This document shows positions 9,015 through 17,086 of a DNA stretch of 64,000 nucleotides, piece by piece. Position 1 is the first letter of the stretch, and the number at the start of each line of letters is the position of its first letter. Source of the stretch: CAZVFX01 sp964626565. GTDB lineage: Bacteria > Myxococcota_A > UBA9042 > CAIXZC01. Where the stretch lies: positions 1 to 64,000 of the forward strand of contig CAZVFX010000019.1 of NCBI GenBank assembly GCA_964626565.1, read 5' to 3'. The notes below the pieces were generated by a model. That model was not told the origin of the DNA. It searched no databases and saw only the letters and a list, made by a program, of their open reading frames with translations. The position numbers were made by a program, and so were the translations under genes.

Positions 9015-11027
9015 TTAGAGCGACTCTTCTTCCTCGGCCAAGAGCTGAGCCTGGTATTTGACTTCAACCACCGCGTTGGGCTCGAGAACCTCGTTGAACG
9101 TAATCGCTTTCAACGTACCGGTGCAATCGTTGGTCTTTTCGTCCGGGAAGCAGCAATCCTGCGTGGGGAATTCGAACTTGTAATCGCCTTCCGGGAGCTC
9201 CCCCTCGGCGAGCCGAATGCGCTCCTCGGTGCCATCATCAGCGACGAGAGTCTTGGTGACCACGATAGTCTCCCCGGTCTTCAACGGCAGGGGAAGGCAG
9301 ATCTTCGTCACGCGCTTGATGATAAGTTCGGCGATAGTCTGCAACGCCGGGGCAATCCCGTCCTCGGAGCAGATGTTCGAAACTACACCGTTGGGGCCGA
9401 ACATCTGTGCGAGAGAGACGTACCGGCCGCCGAAGTCGGCCTTGCCGAAGTTACTCTCACATATGTAGGTGTTACGGGCGACGGTGGAGTTCTTGCTGTC
9501 TCCCTTGGACGCCACGTAGCATTCCCGGACGCAATCAAGCTTGGCGGCAAGGAAACTCGAGCACTCCGGATCGCTGAGATTCGAGTTGCAGTCTACGTCG
9601 TCCTTCTCGAGGACAGCGGCGTACTCCACGCATTTCGCCAGCTTCTCATCGGCGAGACAGTCTTCCGAAATGAGCGACTTCTTGTCGCTCTTCTGGGGCT
9701 CGCCGTCTCCCGTAATTGCAGCCACGAGCACTTTTGCCGGGTCAGACTTGAGGGAACGGAACTTGGAGTAGTACTCAGCCACTGGAGTAAGTGAGAAAAT
9801 CGGTGTTCCGGGAGGCGCCTGATAGGTCGCGATGTTGGTGAGGCTGAAGATGTCGGGGCGGCACTTCTTGCCCTGCTTGCAGTACCAGCCATAGTCGCAG
9901 TCCGCGTCGGAGGTGCAGTCCTTGCAGCTCAGGTCATATACGCAATCATGGTGCGCCTTGCCCTTGTATTCGCCCAACAACGAGCAGATGTTGTAGTAGT
10001 CCTTCTTGACGCTGCCGCAGCAGAGCCGCGTCTCCTTGCCCTGGAGCTGGGAGAACCGTTTGTCCAGCTTGCAGTCAGTGGTGGGGGGACAGTCGTCGTC
10101 CGTTTCGCAATCCCAGTTGGGCGAGCAGAAGTCGTCGTCGATGCTGCAATCATCTTCGTCGGTGACGAACACGATGACCAGGTAGGCGTTGTCCCGCAGG
10201 AAGCCGGATGACTGCTTCTTCTGCGGGCCGTCGGGGTCGAGGGCCATCCAGGCGCCCTTCAAACCTTGCTCCATATTGGCCGCATAGGATTGCTGCGGCT
10301 GCACCGAAGCGATGCAATTGAACAGGTCTGCGTTGGCCAGGGACAATACCGTCGGCACGTTGGCAGGGCATTCGGTGGTGGCCGGAGGACGAACACAGCC
10401 GTTGCCGCTGTCGCCCTGGCCGGGAGTACGGCAATCGAAAGTGCAATCTGCGTTGGGCGCATCTTTGCACTTGTCCACGAGGCAAGACTCGTTGGCCGCA
10501 CACTCATCGGTGAAGCAGAATTCCTCGCAACATTCGGCGTCGCTGCCGCACTTGAAGATACAGGTGGAGTTCACAGACCCGTTCTTGTTGTACATCTGGT
10601 TGGCGGCGTAGGCTTTGCACTCCCAGCCTGCGCCAAACTTCTTCTTGCAGTCCTCATTGCCCAGACACGGCCACACCTTGTCCTCGACACAAGCGGGCGG
10701 ATAGGTCTCCGCCGGCTGGTTCTGAAACGCACCCATATGGTCAGGCACATCAGTGGTCGTTACGGCCAGCCGGATGTCGACATTGAGATAGGTGTTGAGC
10801 TGCTCGGTAAAGACGTCGAAACTCTGGGACAGTGCGTACTGCTCCTGGCACATGGACGCCGAGTTATCAACAACCCAGAGGAAGTCCAACTCAATGGCTC
10901 CCTCATTCTCTCCCAGCTGACTTACCTCCACCGCGAATGACTTGGACACGTCGTGTACAGGTACATCGTCGCATGAGGCCAACAGGGCAATGGCGATAAT
11001 GCTGCCAACTAACACGGTTTTCGTCAT
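9015..11027 (-). CDS. VWA-like Cys-rich lipoprotein
   Basis: 670 residues from the ATG at 11027, with GAGGG six bases upstream. A lipoprotein signal ends at LLASC. Residues 48-60 (FLWVVDNSASM) are a MIDAS-type D-x-S-x-S metal-binding loop at the start of a von Willebrand A-like fold. Long Cys-rich insertions follow (pairs such as CIFKCGSDAECCEEFC and CKDCTSDADCDYGWYC), then a second VWA-like strand near LVIVFVTDEDDCS. Such proteins are common on deltaproteobacterial cell surfaces and probably bind ligands or matrix; the ligand is unknown. The last 60 residues look like a small beta domain. It may head the operon with GH57-GalT, which starts 35 bases after its stop. Confidence 0.7.
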   Translation of the reverse strand: MTKTVLVGSIIAIALLASCDDVPVHDVSKSFAVEVSQLGENEGAIELDFLWVVDNSASMCQEQYALSQSFDVFTEQLNTYLNVDIRLAVTTTDVPDHMGAFQNQPAETYPPACVEDKVWPCLGNEDCKKKFGAGWECKAYAANQMYNKNGSVNSTCIFKCGSDAECCEEFCFTDECAANESCLVDKCKDAPNADCTFDCRTPGQGDSGNGCVRPPATTECPANVPTVLSLANADLFNCIASVQPQQSYAANMEQGLKGAWMALDPDGPQKKQSSGFLRDNAYLVIVFVTDEDDCSIDDDFCSPNWDCETDDDCPPTTDCKLDKRFSQLQGKETRLCCGSVKKDYYNICSLLGEYKGKAHHDCVYDLSCKDCTSDADCDYGWYCKQGKKCRPDIFSLTNIATYQAPPGTPIFSLTPVAEYYSKFRSLKSDPAKVLVAAITGDGEPQKSDKKSLISEDCLADEKLAKCVEYAAVLEKDDVDCNSNLSDPECSSFLAAKLDCVRECYVASKGDSKNSTVARNTYICESNFGKADFGGRYVSLAQMFGPNGVVSNICSEDGIAPALQTIAELIIKRVTKICLPLPLKTGETIVVTKTLVADDGTEERIRLAEGELPEGDYKFEFPTQDCCFPDEKTNDCTGTLKAITFNEVLEPNAVVEVKYQAQLLAEEEESL

Positions 11028-11129
11028 CAACCACCCTCGCTATTTCCTAAACCTCAGATTGCCATTGCGCACAATCTGGGCCATAGTATATCGGAGGTTC
11101 AATAGAGGAGCAACTGTAATTATAAGACT

Positions 11130-12824
11130 ATGCAATTGAAACAAGCCGTCATACTGGATGGATATGTGGACGAGCCCACCGCACTGGGCGTTCCTCCCTA
11201 TCTTTCGCCCTATCCCCGCCTCGTGGCGGGGGTGTTGGCGTGTCATGACGTTCCGTTTGACTACTTCACGGTAGACCAGTGGCGGGCGAGCCGGGAGATC
11301 AAGGAGCGCATCGCTTCGCTGCCCCGCGAAACCCTGCTGGTGGTAGTGGCCGGACTCACGGTGCCGGGACACTATCGGGGAGGCACCCCCATAACCCTGA
11401 CCGAGTTGTCGAATCTGGTGAGCCGCTCGTCGGGTCAGGTGCTCATTGGCGGGCCGATCCGGCACGGCTACACGCTCACCGGCGGAACTGCCGCGGTGGG
11501 ACTGTCGCTGCCTGCAGACGCCCGGGTTGCACAAGGGGACCTGGAGGTCGCGCTGGAAGAGTTGCTGGAAGGACGCGAACCGGGACACGGGTACCGGTCA
11601 TTCGCCGACCTCGCCCGGTGGGCGGTAAAAGGAGCCGCAGTCGCGGCCGCGCATCCCCGCTTCCCACACATAATCGCCGAAATCGAATCGGCAAGAGGCT
11701 GTGAGCGCGCGGTCCACTGCTCTTTCTGCACAGAAGGCCTGTATCATCAAGCCGAGTATCGCAGCCTCGACGACATCGTTGCGGAAGTCGAGGCACTTCA
11801 CACGGCCGGGGTCAGGCACTTCAGACTCGGCAAACAGCCCAACTTCTTTTCCTGGCCCGGCACCAGGGCCAAGACCGGGGAGGTAGTGCCCGATCCTGCA
11901 GCCATCGAACGGCTCTACCGGGACTTGCGGTCTGCAGCTCCGGAGCTGAAAACCCTGCACATCGACAACGTCAACCCCGGCTTCGTCGCCGCCTACCCCG
12001 GCCAGTGCGAAGAGATCGCATCGATTATCGCAGCTCACAACACCCCGGGAGATGTGGCGGCAATGGGATTGGAAAGTGCGGATCCGGCGGTGCAGTCGGC
12101 AAACAATCTCAAATCGTCCACCGCGGACGCGTTGAAGGCTATCGAAATAATCAATCGGGCAGGAGCCCACCGGGTCGGCAACAGCCTGCCTGCGCTCTTG
12201 CCCGGAGTGAACCTGCTGTTCGGACTGCCGGGAGAAACCACCGCCACCTACGACCACAACTACCGGTTCCTCATGCAACTGCTCGACCGCGGACTGCTGG
12301 TCAGGCGAATCAACGTGCGCCAGGTGATGGTGTTTCCGGGCACCCCACTGCACGAAGCTACCGGCGGGCGCTCCCCGAAGCTGAAAAAGGGCCGCTACAA
12401 GAGCTGGCGCCGCAAGGTGTCGGAGGAGATCGAACGGCCCATGCTGGAGAAGGTAGCTCCAGTGGGCACCATGTTGAAGGAACTTATTACCGAGTTCCAC
12501 GATGGGGACGTGACCTTTGGCCGCCAACTGGCGTCGTACCCGCTTCTAACAGGATTGCCTATGCCCGTGCCGGCCGGCGAAGTGCTCGACGCCATCGTCG
12601 TGGGCCATGGCTTCCGTTCGGTTACCGCCCTGCCCCACCCCATCGACGTCAATTCTCTGCCGGAAAAGGCGCTGGCCGCCATCCCCGGCGTAGGCCGCAA
12701 GCGGGCGCGCCGCATAGTCGCAGCCCGGCCCTTTGCCCAGCGCGGGCAACTGCTGGCCTGCCTGGACGAACCCGCGGTGCTGGAACCGTTCCTCGATGAC
12801 ATTGATTTGCCTAGCGGGACTTGA
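11130..12824 (+). CDS. Radical SAM protein with C-terminal helix-hairpin-helix (COG1031-type)
   Basis: 564 residues. The start agrees with the family N-terminus, which opens with a D-G-Y-V-D-E-P and GVPPYLSPYPR pattern; the ribosome site is weak (GAGGAG lies about 20 bases upstream). A B12-domain-like region covers residues 1-150. The iron-sulfur cluster motif is Cys 191, Cys 197 and Cys 200, a C-x5-C-x2-C spacing unlike the usual C-x3-C-x2-C. A radical SAM barrel follows (LFGLPGET, QVMVFPGTPL). The C-terminus has a helix-hairpin-helix (AAIPGVGRKRARRIV, about 514-528). As I recall, this family is mainly archaeal with unknown substrate; the HhH suggests nucleic acid contact. It overlaps the convergent small lipoprotein gene by 14 bases. 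Confidence 0.8.
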   Translation: MQLKQAVILDGYVDEPTALGVPPYLSPYPRLVAGVLACHDVPFDYFTVDQWRASREIKERIASLPRETLLVVVAGLTVPGHYRGGTPITLTELSNLVSRSSGQVLIGGPIRHGYTLTGGTAAVGLSLPADARVAQGDLEVALEELLEGREPGHGYRSFADLARWAVKGAAVAAAHPRFPHIIAEIESARGCERAVHCSFCTEGLYHQAEYRSLDDIVAEVEALHTAGVRHFRLGKQPNFFSWPGTRAKTGEVVPDPAAIERLYRDLRSAAPELKTLHIDNVNPGFVAAYPGQCEEIASIIAAHNTPGDVAAMGLESADPAVQSANNLKSSTADALKAIEIINRAGAHRVGNSLPALLPGVNLLFGLPGETTATYDHNYRFLMQLLDRGLLVRRINVRQVMVFPGTPLHEATGGRSPKLKKGRYKSWRRKVSEEIERPMLEKVAPVGTMLKELITEFHDGDVTFGRQLASYPLLTGLPMPVPAGEVLDAIVVGHGFRSVTALPHPIDVNSLPEKALAAIPGVGRKRARRIVAARPFAQRGQLLACLDEPAVLEPFLDDIDLPSGT

Positions 12825-13158
12825 AGATCACTTTCACGTTCAATTTGCTTGGGTTGACGTATCCGATGTCCGGCCCACTTGCTGGACCGCCGCCTGATGG
12901 CCCCGAAGCTGCGCTGACGTCGGCGCAACCGCAGGAAGCGGACAGGTCCAGTCCGCCGCCCGACACGCCTTTGCCCGCCTCCATGCCCAGGTATTCTGCG
13001 AGGGAGTAAGCCCGCAATTCGTCATCATCGGTGGGCTCAACCGGACCAACGGCCTTCACGATCCGGACGATTTCCGGATCAACAACAGCCGGGGCGTGGG
13101 CGCTGCACGCAGCGCCTAGAAAAGTAACGGCCACAACCATGGAGATCAACAGCTTCAT
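12811..13158 (-). CDS. Small lipoprotein with CGC motif
   Basis: 115 residues. The signal peptide ends in a lipobox (LGAAC, Cys 18). The mature part has an acidic helical stretch (EPTDDDELRAYSLAEYLGME), a Gly-rich loop with SASCGCADVSAASG, and a basic C-terminus ending in KVIFKSR. The CGC could bind metal or carry a disulfide; no family was recognised. Its ATG overlaps the stop of the barrel gene upstream (ATGA), so the two are translationally coupled and it is the last gene of the selenoprotein operon. Its position suggests work with the envelope redox lipoprotein (inference). Confidence 0.6.
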   Translation of the reverse strand: MKLLISMVVAVTFLGAACSAHAPAVVDPEIVRIVKAVGPVEPTDDDELRAYSLAEYLGMEAGKGVSGGGLDLSASCGCADVSAASGPSGGGPASGPDIGYVNPSKLNVKVIFKSR

Positions 13159-14579
13159 CGCACCGCCTCGCTCGACCAGTTGAGGGTCAAGCCGCCCTCG
13201 AATTTATTATACGAAAGCAGGTCCACCGACGACACTCTCCCCGACGTTCCGCCGTAGATACCTGCGGAAATCCCGCCCCAAAGGCTGCGAGACACCTCAG
13301 CCTTGCCCAGGTAGAGCCAGTCCGCCCGACTCACTGCCGGGTCAAAATAGCCGTCGGAGTCGAAATAGTTCTCATACTGCCCGGTCAACCCCATGACAAA
13401 GGTCCAGGATTGATTCGGCGAATAGGTAGCGGTAGTGCCCAGCCCCGCAATCCAACGGCGGTAAGCCGCGGTGGAATCCATGAACCCCACCGTCTGCCCG
13501 AAGTTGAAGCGCAGCCCCGTCGCTACGGAAAGGTCCTGGCCGGTGGCCAGGGAGTGCAACATTCCGTTGCGGACCAACTCTGCAAACCGCTGATGGGAGA
13601 AGGTGTACTGGAGTGCGAGGGAGTTGCCCGCCTTGGACCACCAGGTGGGCCCCAGTGAAGCGGAGTGTGTTTCCATGAATGCGAAAAACTCATCCTCCAC
13701 CGTGGGCGACTCCTGGCCGTCGCCCGCCGCACCGTCAAGGAAAGTGAGGCGATACTTGTAACGCGCCTGCCACGCACTTCTCGAGTCTTCGCTGACGCTG
13801 TACCTGCCCAGCGAAAGGGCGCCCGAAAGGTCGGTAGCATCCAGCGCGTCGGCTGGCGGCTTGGTGTTGAAACTGCGATATGCGTCCGCCGAGATGTTGG
13901 CCTGGTAGCGGCCGAAGTTGCGGGGGACATAACCCAGCGATGTCCACAGCGCGCTGCGCCAGGACGCAGTGTCGGTGCCCTCGGGCAGGCCCACCGCGGC
14001 CGGGTCGTCGGGGGCCATCAGCGCGTTGGTGTCGTAGTAGAAGCCGGTCCCGAGGGACGCCCTGGGGCCGGGGCTCACTCCGATTATGCTGCCGTAGGCC
14101 AACCGGTCGAAACGGGCTTTGGACAACGCAAATTCGGGGCTCACCAGGTTGCCCGCGGTACCAAGCCGGACTGCGGCCCGCTTGCTGTCTCCGCTGCGAA
14201 ATGCGGCGACACCACCATAGTAGTCGAACAGGGGCAGAAGTCCCGGCGGAGAATCAGCAGGCGGCGCGCACAGATCAACCGCGTCTTCCCACTGCCCGGT
14301 CTTCACCAGCGCCATGCAAAGCAGCAGCGCGGCCTTGGCGCGCTCAGAAGCGGGAAACTCGCCTTCCTCGAACAACGCGACGGCTGCCCCCAACTCCTTC
14401 ACCGCCCAGAAGTAGTTCCCTTCGAGGAGGTAGGCCTCTCCCGCGGCCAGACGGCCGTAGGGAGAAGCCGGGTCATCGGCTGTCTCGGCCCCCGGCAATT
14501 CAGCCGCGGCCACAGAAGGGGCCCAAAGGGCCCAAACAACTGCCAGCACAACAACAAGACCTGCCCGAGGAATAGCCAT
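13155..14579 (-). CDS. TPR and outer-membrane beta-barrel protein
   Basis: 474 residues from the ATG at 14579; a TTG five codons upstream is possible. Residues 1-27 are a signal peptide ending near SVAAAE. Residues 40-170 are helical, with TPR-like spacing (ASPYGRLAAGEAYLLEGNYF, then ERAKAALLLCMALVKTGQWEDA). From about residue 180 the sequence turns into alternating polar/hydrophobic strands rich in Tyr, Trp and Gly (GTGFYYDTNAL, LWTSLGYVP), ending in a Trp-containing strand, as in outer-membrane barrels. TPR plus barrel resembles surface-assembly or porin-like proteins, but no named family is claimed. It starts 18 bases after the stop of the two-Sec gene, so the genes are almost surely co-transcribed. 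Confidence 0.65.
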   Translation of the reverse strand: MAIPRAGLVVVLAVVWALWAPSVAAAELPGAETADDPASPYGRLAAGEAYLLEGNYFWAVKELGAAVALFEEGEFPASERAKAALLLCMALVKTGQWEDAVDLCAPPADSPPGLLPLFDYYGGVAAFRSGDSKRAAVRLGTAGNLVSPEFALSKARFDRLAYGSIIGVSPGPRASLGTGFYYDTNALMAPDDPAAVGLPEGTDTASWRSALWTSLGYVPRNFGRYQANISADAYRSFNTKPPADALDATDLSGALSLGRYSVSEDSRSAWQARYKYRLTFLDGAAGDGQESPTVEDEFFAFMETHSASLGPTWWSKAGNSLALQYTFSHQRFAELVRNGMLHSLATGQDLSVATGLRFNFGQTVGFMDSTAAYRRWIAGLGTTATYSPNQSWTFVMGLTGQYENYFDSDGYFDPAVSRADWLYLGKAEVSRSLWGGISAGIYGGTSGRVSSVDLLSYNKFEGGLTLNWSSEAVR

Positions 14580-14597
14580 CACCACGCCACCCAACTC

Positions 14598-16187
14598 TCA
14601 GTTCAACAGAGAATCCACAGCTTCTGTTAACTCGGCGGGGTGCTCCGAGGCCTCGGAGAAGTCCACCGCCGAAACCTTCAGAACCAGCACCCCAGCTTGG
14701 TCCACCACCGTCACCGCATTGTACTCACTCCCCAGGCCGTTCCACATGGAACCGTCGGTGTCGTCCTGCACAACCGTAATGGAACTGGTGTTGCCGCACA
14801 CTTCTACTCCCGATTCCGCCCCACCCTGATTGATCATTACCGCCTTGACCTGCCCTTCCCACTCGGCGTGCTGGGCCAGGAACTCTTCGAGTGCAGCCAA
14901 CTGCTGCAGGCAGAAGCCTCACGTGCACGAGCCGTAGTAGGCCAGCCAGACAACCCCCTTCAGCGTCTGGTCCGAGACCGCATTTCCAAACCCCGGGGAG
15001 TTGGGGTTCATGTCCTGGCACAAGAAGTGGGGCACCTGCTGGCCGGGCTGGAGAGCTTCCCCGGCAACGATCTGGCACAGCTCCTGGAGCTGGAATATCT
15101 CGGTGTCCGGCTCGACGGAAATCTCCTCATCGATAATGTCCACGGAAGTCTCGTCGGCAACCTGAACATCGTCCGGCTCTTCCACGTAATCGGGCAAGTC
15201 CGGCAAGCCGGTGTCCTCCGTTACGTCGGGCTGCTCCACCAGGTCGGCCACCGGCTCTAGCGCCACCTCCACAGCCTCCACCACGTCTTCCTGCTCCACC
15301 TGATAGGTCGAACACTCGGCATGAAGGGCCTCCTCCCAGGCTTGCTTCAACGGCAGGGAGCCCGGGCCTTCCAAGTCAGGCTCCGACACCGGGCCGAAGT
15401 GGGCCGCAATGCACCCTGAGGCGTTTATAATGACGATATGATAATACATGGTGTCGAACTCAGGCCACAGCGAGTTGTACTTTCCCCAAATGTCGATTTC
15501 CGTAGTGTCCTGCAACACCGGCACACTGCTGCCATCCATCTTCGACTCAACGAAGTCTCCGGACGCATCGAATGAATCCAGTTGAATGAACAACAACAGC
15601 GGGTCTTCGCCTTTAGCTTCCAGCTCCTTCTGCATCGCTTCGAGTAGGGCAAACCTTGCCCTGCAATGGCCTCACCCAACCGATCCGAAGAACAGTACCG
15701 CTCCGTTCTCCAGATCCTCCGGAAGGCAGAAAGGCTTGCCGTTGATGGCGTAGGAGTACGCGGAAAGCGGGTTTCGGTCCTCCGCGCAAAACGGCGGGGG
15801 CAATTCACACTCGCAGCCGGCAGGCGATGAAACGCATTTACTGAAGTAGCAAGTCTCCTCGCCCGTGCAGTGCTCATCGCCAAGGCATTCAACACACAGG
15901 AAGTCTTTGCAGTGGCCCCCTTCGCCACAGTCCCCGTCGGCGGTGCACTGTTTTTCCAGGCACCTGCCGGAGGAGGCATGGCAATAGTTGCCCGCGCCGC
16001 AGGAGGGGTCGCCCGTACATTTGGCAACGCATTCGCCGCCTACGGAGCAGTACTGGGTGTCCTTGCAATCCCGGTCTCCATAGCAGCGGGACCTGACGCA
16101 GCCGGTCCCGAGCAGCGACAACAGCAACACAGCCGCGACCGGCAAAGCCGACCACCCGAGGAATTGTCTACTAACACGGATAAACAC
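14598..16187 (-). CDS. Lipoprotein with two thioredoxin-like domains and two predicted selenocysteines
   Basis: Read through two in-frame TGA codons (15672-15674 and 14919-14921), this is one 529-residue protein. The GTG at 16187 has GGAGG eight bases upstream. A lipobox LGTGC puts the lipidated Cys at 30. Residues 31-130 are Cys-rich (C-x-x-D-x-D-C repeats). Domain 1, about 140-310, is thioredoxin-like: strand GAVLFFGSVG, then U172-G-H-C175, a helix, and strands LLLFIQL and YYHIVII. An acidic Glu/Asp/Val/Pro linker follows. Domain 2, about 375-529, repeats the pattern: GVVWLAYYGSCT, then U423-G-F-C426, then VKAVMIN and AVTVVD. Both TGAs replace the first Cys of a CxxC site, and each has a SECIS-like hairpin. 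Probably an envelope thiol/selenol oxidoreductase. The alternative, a pseudogene with two nonsense mutations at equivalent active-site positions, is unlikely. Confidence 0.88.
14892..14908 (-). promoter_or_regulatory. SECIS-like hairpin after second UGA
   Basis: In the mRNA, ten bases after the UGA at 14919-14921, UGCAGC pairs with GCUGCA (six perfect pairs) around the 5-nt loop AGUUG. Bacterial SECIS elements sit just downstream of the Sec UGA inside the coding region and usually have a G in the first two loop positions, as here. SelB binding is inferred. Confidence 0.7.
14919..14921 (-). other. In-frame TGA, predicted selenocysteine codon 2 (Sec 423)
   Basis: TGA followed by GGC TTC TGC gives U-G-F-C after the strand GVVWLAYYGSCT. 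The frame stays open for a further 106 codons with clear thioredoxin-fold character on both sides. Confidence 0.85.
15646..15662 (-). promoter_or_regulatory. SECIS-like hairpin after first UGA
   Basis: In the mRNA, nine bases after the UGA at 15672-15674, AGGGCA pairs with UGCCCU (six perfect pairs) around the 5-nt loop AGGUU. Stem length, loop length, leading AG of the loop and distance to the UGA nearly equal those of the second hairpin, although the sequences differ. Confidence 0.7.
15672..15674 (-). other. In-frame TGA, predicted selenocysteine codon 1 (Sec 172)
   Basis: TGA followed by GGC CAT TGC gives U-G-H-C, the Sec version of the C-G-H-C active site of thioredoxin-like disulfide oxidoreductases, directly after the hydrophobic strand GAVLFFGSVG. 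The downstream frame is open and continues the fold. Confidence 0.87.
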
Positions 16188-16256
16188 GTCGACGACCTCC
16201 AGTCCGGCGCAGCTTTGCCGGCCGCCGCCCCACGGCACAACCAGGGGCGCCAGAAT

Positions 16257-16285
16257 AGAATACCAGCCTCGGCCCCGCCGGGCAA
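16257..16285 (-). promoter_or_regulatory. Possible sigma-70-type promoter of the selenoprotein operon
   Basis: On the minus strand TTGCCC, 17 bases, TATTCT, ending about 70 bases before the GTG start. Box matches are moderate, and the gap also has to hold the promoter of the divergent amidotransferase gene. Confidence 0.3.
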
Positions 16286-16368
16286 ACGGTTCGAAGAGAC
16301 TGTACAGAGGTTGTGCTCGATGGTACCGTCGGCCTCGTCGTGAATTTGTTTTTTTGGGGAGTAGGAAG

Positions 16369-17070
16369 ATGAAGAACGGCAAGCGTTTGCTGATTATCGA
16401 CAACAGCATTGATCAGACAATCTACAACCCGGTGGAGCACTGGCGACAGCACGCGGACTGCCCCGTAGACGCGGTGCGACCACCTGTTGGTGAGTTTCCG
16501 GAACAACTGGACCGCTGGAGCCACGTCATAATCACCGGCAGCGAAGCATCGATTCTGGAAGACTACGATTGGATCATCGAGGAGTGTCGAATAGTGCGGC
16601 AGCTTGCCGACCGACAACTGCCGGTCCTCGCCAGTTGCTTCGGCCACCAACTCGTGGTGCGGGCGATCTCCGGAAAACCGAACGTAGGGCGATGCCCGGC
16701 GCCGGAATTCGGATGGGTAGAGGTCTCCGGTTGCGGACCCCACAGAAGCAGTGACCCGATCATCGGCGGCCTGCCCGAGCCCTTCTACGTCTTCTCCGCC
16801 CATTTCGACGAAGTACAGCCGCTGCCCGAGGATTGGGAGAGGCTGGGCGCGTCCCGCATGTGTGAAAACGCAGTAGTGCGCTGGCAAGAAGGACCGATCT
16901 GGGGCGTACAGCATCATCCGGAGATAGGTATCGAGCAGGGGGCAGCACTCATGAAAACCCTGCTGGAAAAGATGCCCGACCGCAAAGAGCAGGTGATGGC
17001 AGGCTTTGCACCTCTACGAAGGGATTCGCTCGTTACGGGAACTATGGTGAGATGTCTCTTGGAAATCTAG
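16369..17070 (+). CDS. Class I glutamine amidotransferase domain protein
   Basis: 233 residues from the ATG at 16369, with a GGAGTAGGAAG ribosome region; a TTG five codons earlier is less likely. It is a free-standing GATase type 1 domain: VIITGSEASI, nucleophile Cys 90 in LASCFGHQLV, and WGVQHHPEIG giving His 183 and Glu 185 of the catalytic triad. It hydrolyses glutamine, or a gamma-glutamyl bond, to supply ammonia or cleave a gamma-glutamyl compound. No synthase partner lies next to it, so the acceptor is unknown; related free-standing proteins are often called GMP-synthase-like. It is divergent from the selenoprotein operon. Confidence 0.82.
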   Translation: MKNGKRLLIIDNSIDQTIYNPVEHWRQHADCPVDAVRPPVGEFPEQLDRWSHVIITGSEASILEDYDWIIEECRIVRQLADRQLPVLASCFGHQLVVRAISGKPNVGRCPAPEFGWVEVSGCGPHRSSDPIIGGLPEPFYVFSAHFDEVQPLPEDWERLGASRMCENAVVRWQEGPIWGVQHHPEIGIEQGAALMKTLLEKMPDRKEQVMAGFAPLRRDSLVTGTMVRCLLEI

Positions 17071-17086
17071 TCAGGAAGGGGTGAAG

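Noticed and set aside
14598..15635. Reading 14598-14900 and 14919-15635 as separate small genes
   Set aside because: Neither has a ribosome site or sensible N-terminus, both are in frame with the upstream lipoprotein frame, and the breaks are TGA codons at equivalent redox positions.
16188..16409. ATG at 16409 as start of the selenoprotein
   Set aside because: It would overlap the divergent amidotransferase gene and bury the lipoprotein signal; the GTG at 16187 has a good ribosome site and a proper signal peptide.
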